Assembly: GCA_003694905.1 (NCBI GenBank)
Contig: RFJM01000217.1
Location: forward strand, 1-11,546
Length of the DNA stretch: 11,546 bases
Source of the DNA: Caldilineae bacterium
GTDB lineage: Bacteria > Chloroflexota > Anaerolineae > J102
Direction of reading: 5' to 3'
Shown here: piece after piece, positions 1 to 5,845 of the stretch
Layout: the number at the start of each line of letters is the position of its first letter
Position numbering within the stretch: position 1 is the stretch's first letter
Notes under the pieces: model-generated
The model's database searches: none
What the model saw: only the letters and a program-made list of their open reading frames with translations
Told to the model about the DNA's origin: nothing
Translations under genes and position numbers: made by a program

Positions 1-656
1 GCCTCAATGACATCGACGCTGCCGGCGTGGAAGCCGCCGCCGCGGATTTGGTTGCCGGCGACGCCGATGCCGCGGCTTTTGTGGCCGATGTGGCCGACCC
101 CGCGCGGGTGAGCGAGATGTTCGGGTTTATGGATGAACGCTGGGGGCGCATCGATGTGCTCGTCAACAACGCCGGCATCGAACCGGTGAGTTCCCTGTTT
201 GAGCATACGCTGGCCGACTGGCAGCGGACGCTGGATGTGAATCTCACCGGCGCTTTCCTGTGCACCCAGCAGGCAGCCCGACGCATGCGTGAGCAGGGCG
301 GGGGTAGTATCATCAACATGGCCTCCATCGCCGGCAAGTCACAACCCCTCTACCTCAGAGCAGCCTATGCCGCCAGTAAGGCCGGTCTCGTGGGCTTCAC
401 CAAGGAAGCCGCCCGCGAGTTCGCCGCCCACGGCATTCGCGTCAACGCGGTTTGTCCCGGTGTCATCATTACCCCGATGACCGAACACTTGCGCCAGAAC
501 GAAGCCCAGATGGCACGCTGGCTGAGTGAGATACCCCTGGCCCGTCTTGGCGAGCCCGAGGAAGTTGCTGCCCTATGCCTGTGGCTGGCTTCCGATGCGG
601 CCAGCTATGTTACCGGCGTGGCCTGGCACGTCGATGGTGGCAAGAATATGGCATAG
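1..656 (+). CDS. Short-chain dehydrogenase/reductase (SDR), FabG-like, 5'-truncated by window edge
   Basis: NAD(P)(H)-dependent oxidoreductase of the classical SDR family, most like 3-oxoacyl-ACP/acyl-CoA reductases or hydroxyacyl dehydrogenases. The reading frame is open from base 3, so the Rossmann glycine motif lies upstream of the window. A GTG at 27 is internal, not the start, because residues before it (LNDID) already fit the second beta strand. Visible SDR landmarks are NNAG (165-176), a VNLTGAF asparagine helix, the catalytic Ser in INMAS (about 324-326), YAASK with Tyr at 366-368 and Lys at 378-380, the PG segment after RVNAVCPG, and the C-terminal YVTG...VDGG. The Asn-Ser-Tyr-Lys tetrad is therefore intact. 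A hydratase follows 71 nt downstream, which suggests acyl-thioester chemistry, but the substrate cannot be read from sequence. The cofactor preference also cannot be judged because the first strands are missing. Family confidence is high, exact function low. Confidence 0.9.
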   Translation, partial: LNDIDAAGVEAAAADLVAGDADAAAFVADVADPARVSEMFGFMDERWGRIDVLVNNAGIEPVSSLFEHTLADWQRTLDVNLTGAFLCTQQAARRMREQGGGSIINMASIAGKSQPLYLRAAYAASKAGLVGFTKEAAREFAAHGIRVNAVCPGVIITPMTEHLRQNEAQMARWLSEIPLARLGEPEEVAALCLWLASDAASYVTGVAWHVDGGKNMA

Positions 657-727
657 GACCCGGCCGTGCAGTCTTCCTCCGACCATTCGTTTCCACCCAA
701 CCGTATCCACAACTCTGTGTAACTGCC

Positions 728-1504
728 ATGAGCTACCAATACATTCTTACCGAAGAACCGCAGCCCGGCGTGGGCTTGATTCGGCTGAATCGACCCAAAG
801 CGCTCAATGCCCTCAGCCCCGAACTGATGCAGGAACTGGGGCAGGCGCTGGAGGAGTTCGACCGCAATGAGGACGTTCGTTGTATTGTCATCACGGGCAA
901 CGAGCGCGCATTTGCCGCCGGTGCCGACATCAAGGCGATGGCTACGGCTTCGACCGTGGACATGCTGGTCGAGGACATTATCGCCCGCTGGGAGACCATC
1001 CATCACATCAAGACACCCATCATCGCCGCGGTGAGCGGCTACTGTCTGGGCGGAGGCTGTGAGCTGGCCATGAGCTGCGACATGATCGTGGCCAGCGAAA
1101 CCGCGCAGTTCGGCCAGCCGGAGATCAACCTGGGCATCATCCCCGGTTTCGGGGGTACCCAGCGTCTCACCCATGCCGTGGGCAAGGCCGTGGCGATGGA
1201 GATGGTCCTGACCGGGCGCTACCTCAGTGCCGATGAAGCGAAGGCGCTGGGTCTGATCAACTATGTTTATCCCGTGGAGACCTATCTGGACCAGGCCGTC
1301 AAACTGGCAGCCAAGGTTGCGGCCCAGGCGCCACTGGCGGCTCGGTTCGCCAAAGAGGCGGTGAACATGGCCTTCGAGACGAGCCTGAGTCAGGGGTTGC
1401 ACTTCGAGCGGCGCCTCTTCCAGATGCTGTTTGCCACAGAGGACCAGAAGGAAGGCATGGCCGCGTTTGTGGAGAAGCGCAAGCCTACATGGAAAGGGCG
1501 CTGA
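728..1504 (+). CDS. Enoyl-CoA hydratase/isomerase (crotonase) family
   Basis: A 258-aa crotonase-fold protein, the normal length for an enoyl-CoA hydratase, which adds water to trans-2-enoyl-CoA in fatty-acid beta-oxidation and related cytosolic pathways. The N-terminal strand VGLIRLNRPKALNAL (about 15-29) is typical. Oxyanion-hole segments are AFAAGADIKAM (61-71) and CLGGGCELAM (106-115). The two glutamates needed for hydration are both present, Glu112 (in GGGCELA) and Glu132 (in GQPEINLG). They are 20 residues apart, as in rat mitochondrial crotonase (E144/E164). GTQRL and the C-terminal KRKPTWKGR also fit. The start at 728 is chosen because conserved sequence begins right after it; the in-frame extension upstream to 575 runs over the SDR gene and is not family-like. 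No strong Shine-Dalgarno precedes it. It is followed 1 nt later by the next gene, so co-transcription is likely. It could act on a specialised enoyl-CoA rather than short fatty chains. Confidence 0.93.
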   Translation: MSYQYILTEEPQPGVGLIRLNRPKALNALSPELMQELGQALEEFDRNEDVRCIVITGNERAFAAGADIKAMATASTVDMLVEDIIARWETIHHIKTPIIAAVSGYCLGGGCELAMSCDMIVASETAQFGQPEINLGIIPGFGGTQRLTHAVGKAVAMEMVLTGRYLSADEAKALGLINYVYPVETYLDQAVKLAAKVAAQAPLAARFAKEAVNMAFETSLSQGLHFERRLFQMLFATEDQKEGMAAFVEKRKPTWKGR

Positions 1505-1505
1505 T

Positions 1506-2129
1506 ATGAGCTATCGCAGCTACGTACGCTTGCCCGGTCTCACCGTGTCGGTAGGGTCGTTCCTGCCACGATTGCGCTTACCCAGCGTGGCTGGGCCGAT
1601 GCTTGCACCGGCCGACATGGTCGACGAGTTTGCGCTGGGTGTATGCATCTACAATCCTGCGGCCGTCAACCCCTTTCCTCTCCCTCCGCGCGGGGTCGAT
1701 CTCCCCGGCCGGCTGGCCATGCTGGCGGAACGAAATGTAACGCTCTACGTCATCAGTGGCCTGAGCCTGAATCGGCTGGCCAGCTGGCTGGACCTGGTCG
1801 AAGCACCGATCCATGCCCTCAGCGACGAGAAAGGCGAGTTCGCCCGCGCAGTGGGAGTTCCTATCAAGCAGGTGGAAGGCCGAAACTTCCGCACCCATTG
1901 CGCCTTTGTTCTGCAGGAAGACCGCATACTCTCCATCTTGCTGGAGACAGATCCCATCCACCATTTCGAAGATCTGCTGGCGGCACTGGATGTAGCCGAA
2001 GGCAAGGAGCCTGGAGAATACCGGTTGGCGGACAAACCCTGGTATGTGGACCGCGAACAGGCCGCTCAATTCCTGGAAGCGAACGGACCGGGCGCTTCGG
2101 CCAATGACGATGCAAACGGCGGCAAGTGA
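1506..2129 (+). CDS. Peroxiredoxin-fold (AhpC/TSA-like) protein lacking the peroxidatic cysteine
   Basis: A 207-aa protein of no certain function. Its layout follows peroxiredoxins: VSVGSFLPRLRLPSVAG (14-30) resembles the opening 'VGd.aPdf.Lp...G'. CIYNPAAVNPF (47-57) lies where peroxiredoxins have 'fyP..fTp.C'. VTLYVISG (78-85), ALSDEKGEFARAVGV (104-118, like 'lSD..g..a.aygv') and FRTHCAFVLQEDRI (128-141, with the conserved Arg129) complete the pattern. By this hand alignment the active-site Thr is Asn and the peroxidatic Cys is Pro. The only cysteines are Cys47 and Cys132, in other places, so peroxidase activity is unlikely by the usual mechanism. A roughly 45-residue hydrophilic tail follows. 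The ATG at 1506 lies 1 nt after the hydratase stop with a weak GGAAAGG upstream, and the 3' end overlaps the next gene. This suggests translational coupling. The fold call is by eye; a sensor, scaffold or inactive paralogue is possible. Confidence 0.7.
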   Translation: MSYRSYVRLPGLTVSVGSFLPRLRLPSVAGPMLAPADMVDEFALGVCIYNPAAVNPFPLPPRGVDLPGRLAMLAERNVTLYVISGLSLNRLASWLDLVEAPIHALSDEKGEFARAVGVPIKQVEGRNFRTHCAFVLQEDRILSILLETDPIHHFEDLLAALDVAEGKEPGEYRLADKPWYVDREQAAQFLEANGPGASANDDANGGK

Positions 2130-2883
2130 GAATGTGCCCGTGCTGTTGGCCGTACAGACCTATGTTCGGGACATAGAACAGGCGCGGGCTTTCTGGCGCG
2201 AGCATTGCGGGCTGGTAAGCGATGAAGAGGTGCCGGTCTATCGGATGGGCGACGTGGAATGGCGTCTCTTGGCAGGAGCCCAGCCCTGCGGCACTGCCCG
2301 GCCCCATGGCGTGTTGCCCGCATTTCTGATCGATGACTTCGGTGCCGCGCGTGGCTACCTCCAGGCCAGGGGCATTCCCCTCGTATTCGAGGAGATGATC
2401 CCCGGCTTGAATGTGCTTGTGCTCCTGGATAGCGACGGCACGCCTATCGCCCTGCACCAGCCCACCGACCCTTCGACCTGGAAACTCTCCGAGCGGAAAC
2501 TTCTTCGCACGCGGCGACGGCAGGATACCGACCCCGGCCGCCCCATTACTCTGCACGGATTCGCCGAGTTGACCGTCTACGTAGGCGATATCACGGCCGG
2601 TACCCGCTTCTATCGCGAGATCGTGGGTTTGCCGCTGGGGTATTCGGTCTTTGGCCATGTCCACTTGCTGGCCGCCAACACGGCCGTTGTCCTGCGCCAG
2701 GTGAACTGGCGGTGTCGCGGCCTCGGGCGGCCGCACGCGACCGAAGCAGTCTTTGGTGTGAGCGATCTGGATGGGCTGGCTCGACGCCTGCAGCAGGGGG
2801 GCTACCCCATACAGCGTACCGGTCCCGACCGTTTGACCAGCTCCGACCCGGATGGTTGGCCGGTCCATTTCCGCCAATTGTGA
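2104..2883 (+). CDS. Tandem VOC-domain (glyoxalase/bleomycin-resistance fold) protein
   Basis: A 259-aa protein with two vicinal-oxygen-chelate modules. Module 1 spans about 12-120 (VRDIEQARAFWREHCGL; LLDSDGTPIALHQP) and module 2 about 150-258 (VYVGDITAGTRFYREIVGLP; SSDPDGWPVHF). A charged linker of about 30 residues joins them. VOC enzymes usually bind a divalent metal through a His in the first strand and a Glu in the last strand of modules. Here those positions read Ala16/Ala116 in module 1 and Glu155/His255 in module 2 by hand alignment, so a classical glyoxalase I or dioxygenase site is not evident. It could be a ligand-binding or unusual metal protein. The start is uncertain: ATG at 2104 (used here), ATG at 2110 or GTG at 2134 are all in frame with weak ribosome sites. 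The first two overlap the upstream gene by 20-26 nt, which is consistent with coupling. It is the last gene before the atp control region. Confidence 0.8.
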   Translation: MTMQTAASENVPVLLAVQTYVRDIEQARAFWREHCGLVSDEEVPVYRMGDVEWRLLAGAQPCGTARPHGVLPAFLIDDFGAARGYLQARGIPLVFEEMIPGLNVLVLLDSDGTPIALHQPTDPSTWKLSERKLLRTRRRQDTDPGRPITLHGFAELTVYVGDITAGTRFYREIVGLPLGYSVFGHVHLLAANTAVVLRQVNWRCRGLGRPHATEAVFGVSDLDGLARRLQQGGYPIQRTGPDRLTSSDPDGWPVHFRQL

Positions 2884-2886
2884 GGG

Positions 2887-2927
2887 TTGGCCGGTCACGA
2901 GCGGCCGAAAACAGCCCAAACATTGGG
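2887..2927 (+). terminator. Possible weak hairpin terminator after the VOC gene
   Basis: Two short stems lie just after the stop codon: TTGGCCG (2887-2893) with CGGCCGA (2902-2908), including one G-U pair, and CCCAA (2915-2919) with TTGGG (2923-2927). The second is followed by a pyrimidine-rich ATCTTCCCTTC rather than a clean U tract. Termination here is plausible because a promoter follows, but neither stem is convincing alone. Confidence 0.3.
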
Positions 2928-2959
2928 ATCTTCCCTTCACACAAACACAGTGTTCGGTT

Positions 2960-2988
2960 TTGCACGATGGCACAGGTTCGGTTATACT
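2960..2988 (+). promoter_or_regulatory. Candidate sigma-70-type promoter of the atp operon
   Basis: TTGCAC (2960-2965) and TATACT (2983-2988, 5 of 6 matches to TATAAT) are separated by 17 nt, the optimal spacing. The site lies in the only sizeable gap upstream of the atp genes and leaves a leader of roughly 75-80 nt before the first start codon. The -35 is weak (TTG conserved only). An 8-nt direct repeat, GTTCGGTT, flanks or overlaps the elements (2952-2959 and 2976-2983). Confidence 0.55.
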
Positions 2989-3027
2989 CCCCGTCGCGGT
3001 TGTGAAGGCCGCACCATCCTACCCACA

Positions 3028-3060
3028 ATTCCGACTCTGATTCGACTTCGGAATCGGAAT
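3028..3060 (+). promoter_or_regulatory. Leader inverted repeats with alternative pairings before atpZ
   Basis: ATTCCGA (3028-3034) can pair with TCGGAAT (3054-3060). Its TTCCGA core can instead pair with the adjacent copy TCGGAA at 3048-3053. A third option, GATTC (3039-3043) with GAATC (3051-3055), competes with both. The structure ends 2 nt before the AGGGAG ribosome binding site, so the folding choice could affect initiation. There is no U tract, so it does not look like a terminator. The pairings are seen; a regulatory role is inference. Confidence 0.35.
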
Positions 3061-3062
3061 AT

Positions 3063-3068
3063 AGGGAG
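3063..3068 (+). promoter_or_regulatory. Ribosome binding site deciding the atpZ start
   Basis: AGGGAG ends 2 nt before the first ATG (3071) and 5 nt before the second (3074). The second spacing is the more usual one, so 3074 is preferred. Confidence 0.55.
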
Positions 3069-3073
3069 TCATG

Positions 3074-3337
3074 ATGCAGCAACGGCAGAATGCAAAGAAG
3101 CATCCTGAATGGGTGCGGCTGGCGATTCAGCTTTCGATATGGGTCGCTCTGGCGTTGTTCGGCCCCCTCCTGCTGGGGTTGACGGTTGACACCGTGCTCG
3201 GTACGGCTCCCTGGGGACTTTTGGGTGGAATGGTTTTCGGGATGACCGTGGCCCTTATCCTCCTGTTCCGAAGTATTCAATCCCGCTATCTAGCGCTTGC
3301 GCCTCCTGAAACCGAAGAAGAAAAGGAGAATTCGTAG
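3074..3337 (+). CDS. atpZ: AtpZ/AtpI-family accessory protein of the F1Fo ATP synthase operon
   Basis: A small two-helix membrane protein of 87 aa (88 if the ATG at 3071 is used). Hydrophobic segments run at about 16-37 and 48-68 (numbered from 3071), joined by LTVDTVLGTAPWGL. That short loop matches the family pattern 'G...D..lgt.Pw', in which an acidic residue sits near the membrane. A basic N-terminus and an acidic tail (EEEKENS) flank the helices. AtpI/AtpZ proteins commonly open bacterial atp operons. They are linked to c-ring assembly and, for AtpZ, to Mg2+/Ca2+ transport, but they are often dispensable. The specific choice of AtpZ over AtpI is based on the short two-segment form, as classical AtpI has four segments. 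Its stop codon overlaps the atpB GTG start by one base, so the two are translationally coupled. It is the first gene after the operon promoter. Confidence 0.78.
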   Translation: MQQRQNAKKHPEWVRLAIQLSIWVALALFGPLLLGLTVDTVLGTAPWGLLGGMVFGMTVALILLFRSIQSRYLALAPPETEEEKENS

Positions 3338-4398
3338 TGCAGAGACTTCTACAAGGCAGAAACCCCTTCATTCTGGGCGGCATACTGGTGGCCATTATCC
3401 TGTCCGTCTTGTTTGTCAAGCCGGCAATGCCCACCATCCAGCTTCCGGCCGAGAAGATCCCCGGCCTGAGCATCTTTGGGTTCCCTGTCACCAACACATT
3501 GCTGGCTACGCTGCTGGCCGATGTGACCCTGGTCGTATTGGGTTTGCTGGCCGTTCGCAAGATGAGAGATGTGCCGGAGGGGCTGCAAAACCTCTTCGAG
3601 TGGGTTTGGGAAGCCTTCGACGGCATGATCACGGACATTGCGGGCAAGGACAACGGCCGCAAGTGGATGCCCATGTTCATGACGGTGCTGCTCTTCCTGC
3701 TGATTGCGAACTGGTGGGAGCTGGTACCCGGCTTCGACAGTGTGGGCATCATCGAGCCGTTGGAAGTGACGTATGTGGAATCAGGAGGCACAGTGACGAG
3801 TGGTGCGGCCAAGGGGACCTTCCTGGGGCTGCCCTCCATCGTTCGGCCGAAAGGGGCTATTTCCATTTCGCTGACGGACGAACAGAAACAGCGTGCGCTG
3901 GAGGAGGCCGAAGAGGCCGAGGCGCATGGCGAAGCCTATCATGGACCGCATGATCCCGAGCATGCTTCCGGCGGCTATACGCTGCTGCCGTTCTTCCGCG
4001 CTGCCGCGACCGATCTGAACCTGCCCATTGCTCTGGCGTTGATCTCGGTGGGGATCAGCCAGGTGATCGGTATCCGCCGCCTACGCGGCAAGTACGCACG
4101 TCGTTTTGTGGCGCCCGTTTATACCAACAACAAGTTCATCGACTCGCTTATCGGTGTTCTCGAGTTCATTTCAGAGCTGGCCAAGATCGTCAGCCTCTCC
4201 TTCCGTCTCTTTGGCAACATATTTGCCGGGCAGGTACTCCTGTTCGTGATGGCCTTCTTGCTGGCGTTATTGCTTCCCCTGCCCTTCTTTGGGCTGGAGC
4301 TGTTTGTCGGCTTCATGCAGGCCTTCGTTTTTGCCATTTTGACCGTTATCTATTTCGAGCAATCCATTCACAGTCATGCCGGCGACGAACATCATTGA
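3337..4398 (+). CDS. atpB: ATP synthase Fo subunit a
   Basis: Membrane subunit that forms the two proton half-channels against the c-ring. It starts with GTG, overlapping the previous stop (TAGTG), with AAGGAG (3323-3328) 8 nt upstream. The 353 aa are much longer than E. coli subunit a (271). Hydrophobic segments lie at about 11-28, 52-73, 110-127, 226-243, 285-312 and 318-341. The essential stator arginine is Arg290 in SLSFRLFGNIFAG, and Gln328 in GFMQAFVF matches E. coli Gln252. E. coli Glu219 corresponds to Gln299 and His245 to Glu321, so the channel carboxylate seems moved to the second position. PFFRAAATDLNLPIAL (218-233) is the usual start of the fourth segment. Two oddities are an insert of roughly 65 residues at about 142-212, charged and His-containing (HGEAYHGPHDPEH), and a His-rich C-terminus (HSHAGDEHH). 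By the E. coli topology the insert faces outside the cell. Confidence 0.97.
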   Translation: MQRLLQGRNPFILGGILVAIILSVLFVKPAMPTIQLPAEKIPGLSIFGFPVTNTLLATLLADVTLVVLGLLAVRKMRDVPEGLQNLFEWVWEAFDGMITDIAGKDNGRKWMPMFMTVLLFLLIANWWELVPGFDSVGIIEPLEVTYVESGGTVTSGAAKGTFLGLPSIVRPKGAISISLTDEQKQRALEEAEEAEAHGEAYHGPHDPEHASGGYTLLPFFRAAATDLNLPIALALISVGISQVIGIRRLRGKYARRFVAPVYTNNKFIDSLIGVLEFISELAKIVSLSFRLFGNIFAGQVLLFVMAFLLALLLPLPFFGLELFVGFMQAFVFAILTVIYFEQSIHSHAGDEHH

Positions 4399-4479
4399 TC
4401 GTCTGCATTGCCTGTGATGAACAAACATAGCAGAGCTTAAATCCATTTAACCCGCAACATTGGAGGATCTAACAGCATC
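4399..4479 (+). promoter_or_regulatory. AT-richer leader and ribosome binding site of atpE
   Basis: This 81-nt gap is clearly poorer in G+C than its surroundings (35 of 81 bases by hand count). It contains TTAAATCCATTTAA, which can form a weak 5-bp stem. GGAGGA (4462-4467) is a good Shine-Dalgarno but sits 12 nt from the ATG, longer than usual. In E. coli an A/U-rich leader before atpE boosts translation of the c subunit, which is needed in about ten copies. A similar role here is inference. Confidence 0.4.
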
Positions 4480-4713
4480 ATGATTCAAATCCTTGCTCCC
4501 GCCATCGCAATTGGTTTTGGCGCCATCGGCCCCGGCATCGGCATCGGTCTCCTGGTGATGGGTGCGTTGCAGGCAATGGGCCGCAACCCCGAGTTCGCCG
4601 GCGAAATCCGCACCAACATGATTCTTGGTATCGTCTTTGCCGAATCCATCGCCATTTACGCTCTGGTCGTTGCACTCCTGTTGCTGTTTGTTGGCGCTCC
4701 CGGCCTCAGCTAA
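4480..4713 (+). CDS. atpE: ATP synthase Fo subunit c (rotor ring)
   Basis: A 77-aa hairpin of two membrane helices that oligomerises into the ion-driven rotor ring. Helix 1 carries the glycine motif G17-P-G19-I-G21-I-G23, the polar loop has R35-N-P37 (usually RQP), and helix 2 carries the ion-binding carboxylate Glu55 in FAESIAIYAL. Compared with the Na+ rings of Ilyobacter and Propionigenium, the helix-1 Gln is Ile22 and the Thr after ES is Ile57, while Ser56 and Tyr60 are kept. Missing the Gln and Thr ligands points to proton coupling. There is no long leader peptide; the ATG at 4480 is the only sensible start. It lies between atpB and atpF, with gaps of 81 and 44 nt that are longer than most in the operon, which fits independent ribosome loading for this high-copy subunit. 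Confidence 0.97.
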   Translation: MIQILAPAIAIGFGAIGPGIGIGLLVMGALQAMGRNPEFAGEIRTNMILGIVFAESIAIYALVVALLLLFVGAPGLS

Positions 4714-4757
4714 GTATCAGGTCCGCTAACATCCCCATCGGCTAAAGGAGGTGCCTA

Positions 4758-5249
4758 ATGTCCCAACTGGGCGTAAATGGACCTTTTCTGCTAGCGCAGA
4801 TCATCAACTTTGTTATCCTCTACTTGATTCTGAACCGGTTCGTGTTTCCGCCTCTGCGGCGCATGCTGGATGAACGCAAGCGGCGCATCGCCGAAGGTCT
4901 GGCTGCGGCCGACGTGGCCCGGAAAGAGGCCGAAGAGGAGCGGGCACGACTGATGGCTCAGATCGAGGCAGAGCGCGCGGACGCGCAGCGGCGCATCAGC
5001 GAGGCTTCGGCACAGGCCGAACGTATTCGTGCCGATATCCTGGCGGAAGCCCAGCGCGAAGCCGAGGCCATTAAGACCCGCGCTGTAGAAGAGGCTGAGG
5101 CCGAGAAGCAACGCATCCTGGCCGAGGCGCACAAGCAGATCGCGGAGCTGGCCCTGCTGGCAACCGAACGCGTGGTGCGCCAGAGTCTGGATGAATCGGC
5201 TCAGCACAAATTGATCGAAGAGTTCCTCTCTGAAACGAGTTTGAACTGA
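4758..5249 (+). CDS. atpF: ATP synthase Fo subunit b (peripheral stalk)
   Basis: A 163-aa stator subunit with one N-terminal membrane helix (about 9-26, FLLAQIINFVILYLILNR) followed by PPLRRMLDERKRRIAEGL. A long, highly charged, Ala/Glu/Arg-rich helix runs to the C-terminus. The right-handed coiled-coil dimer of this helix connects the membrane part to subunit delta at the top of F1. Length and layout are normal for the family, and only one b gene is present, so a homodimer is expected. The ATG at 4758 has the best ribosome site in the window, AAGGAGGT (4745-4752), 5 nt upstream. Its TGA ends 1 nt before the atpH ATG, so these two stalk partners are tightly coupled. Confidence 0.96.
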   Translation: MSQLGVNGPFLLAQIINFVILYLILNRFVFPPLRRMLDERKRRIAEGLAAADVARKEAEEERARLMAQIEAERADAQRRISEASAQAERIRADILAEAQREAEAIKTRAVEEAEAEKQRILAEAHKQIAELALLATERVVRQSLDESAQHKLIEEFLSETSLN

Positions 5250-5250
5250 C

Positions 5251-5781
5251 ATGGAAAGGACGCCTGAAGCGTACACTCGCGGCATACTGGCAGCTGTTCT
5301 CGAACCCTGGATCGACGGTCTCTCCAAGGTCGGCGCGGCTTATGTTTCTAATGGTGATCTCCGCGCCCGCCTGAGCGATCCGGCGGTGGAACCGGAGACC
5401 AAGGCGGGATTGCTGGAAGGACTGTTGCCCGACGGTTCACCCCAGGAATTGCGCAATTTCCTGCATATCCTGGCTGCGAATAACGATCTGGGTTTCGTGG
5501 ATGACATCCTGACCCAGTTGACGCGAGTCGTGCGCGAGGAAGCCGGTGGTCCGCAGAAAGCCGTGATTACCAGCGCCGTCGAGTTGGATGAAGATGAGAA
5601 GGAAAAGATCCGCGCCCGCCTGATCGAACGCTTCGGTGCCAATCTGGAGTTCATTTTCGCGGTGGATCCGGAGATCCTGGGCGGACTAGTCGTCCAGGTC
5701 GGTGACAAGCTCATCGATGACAGTGTGCGCGGCCGTATCGATGCCTTGCGCCAGCAACTGGGCGTGCGCACGCGCTCGTGA
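5251..5781 (+). CDS. atpH: ATP synthase F1 subunit delta
   Basis: A 176-aa subunit that links the b-dimer stalk to the alpha3beta3 head (homologue of mitochondrial OSCP). The N-terminal helical domain begins AYTRGILAAVLE and contains DPAVEPETKAGLLEGLL. The C-terminal domain contains the most conserved family segment, VDPEILGGLVVQVGDKLIDD, then SVRGRIDALRQQL. Its length matches the family. The start is placed 1 nt after the atpF stop. No separate Shine-Dalgarno is visible, so translation probably relies on reinitiation after atpF. A 64-nt gap follows before atpA. Confidence 0.96.
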   Translation: MERTPEAYTRGILAAVLEPWIDGLSKVGAAYVSNGDLRARLSDPAVEPETKAGLLEGLLPDGSPQELRNFLHILAANNDLGFVDDILTQLTRVVREEAGGPQKAVITSAVELDEDEKEKIRARLIERFGANLEFIFAVDPEILGGLVVQVGDKLIDDSVRGRIDALRQQLGVRTRS

Positions 5782-5845
5782 GGACGGCGTCCCCATCTAC
5801 GGCCCGGCCTGCCACCGGCAACACGCTATATTCTAGGAGAAATCT

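Noticed and set aside
575..727. Upstream extension of the enoyl-CoA hydratase
   Set aside because: It would overlap the SDR gene, and the added residues do not resemble the crotonase family.
1864..2973. Antisense open frame of 369 codons over the Prx-like and VOC genes
   Set aside because: The sense strand has family-like domains in both genes; the antisense product is low-complexity and would also cover the atp promoter.
5782..5820. Short GC-rich stems between atpH and atpA as a terminator
   Set aside because: Stems are only about 4 bp and no U tract follows; termination in mid-operon is unlikely.
5827..5832. TATATT as an internal promoter before atpA
   Set aside because: No -35 element at 16-18 nt and the sequence lies inside a continuous operon.
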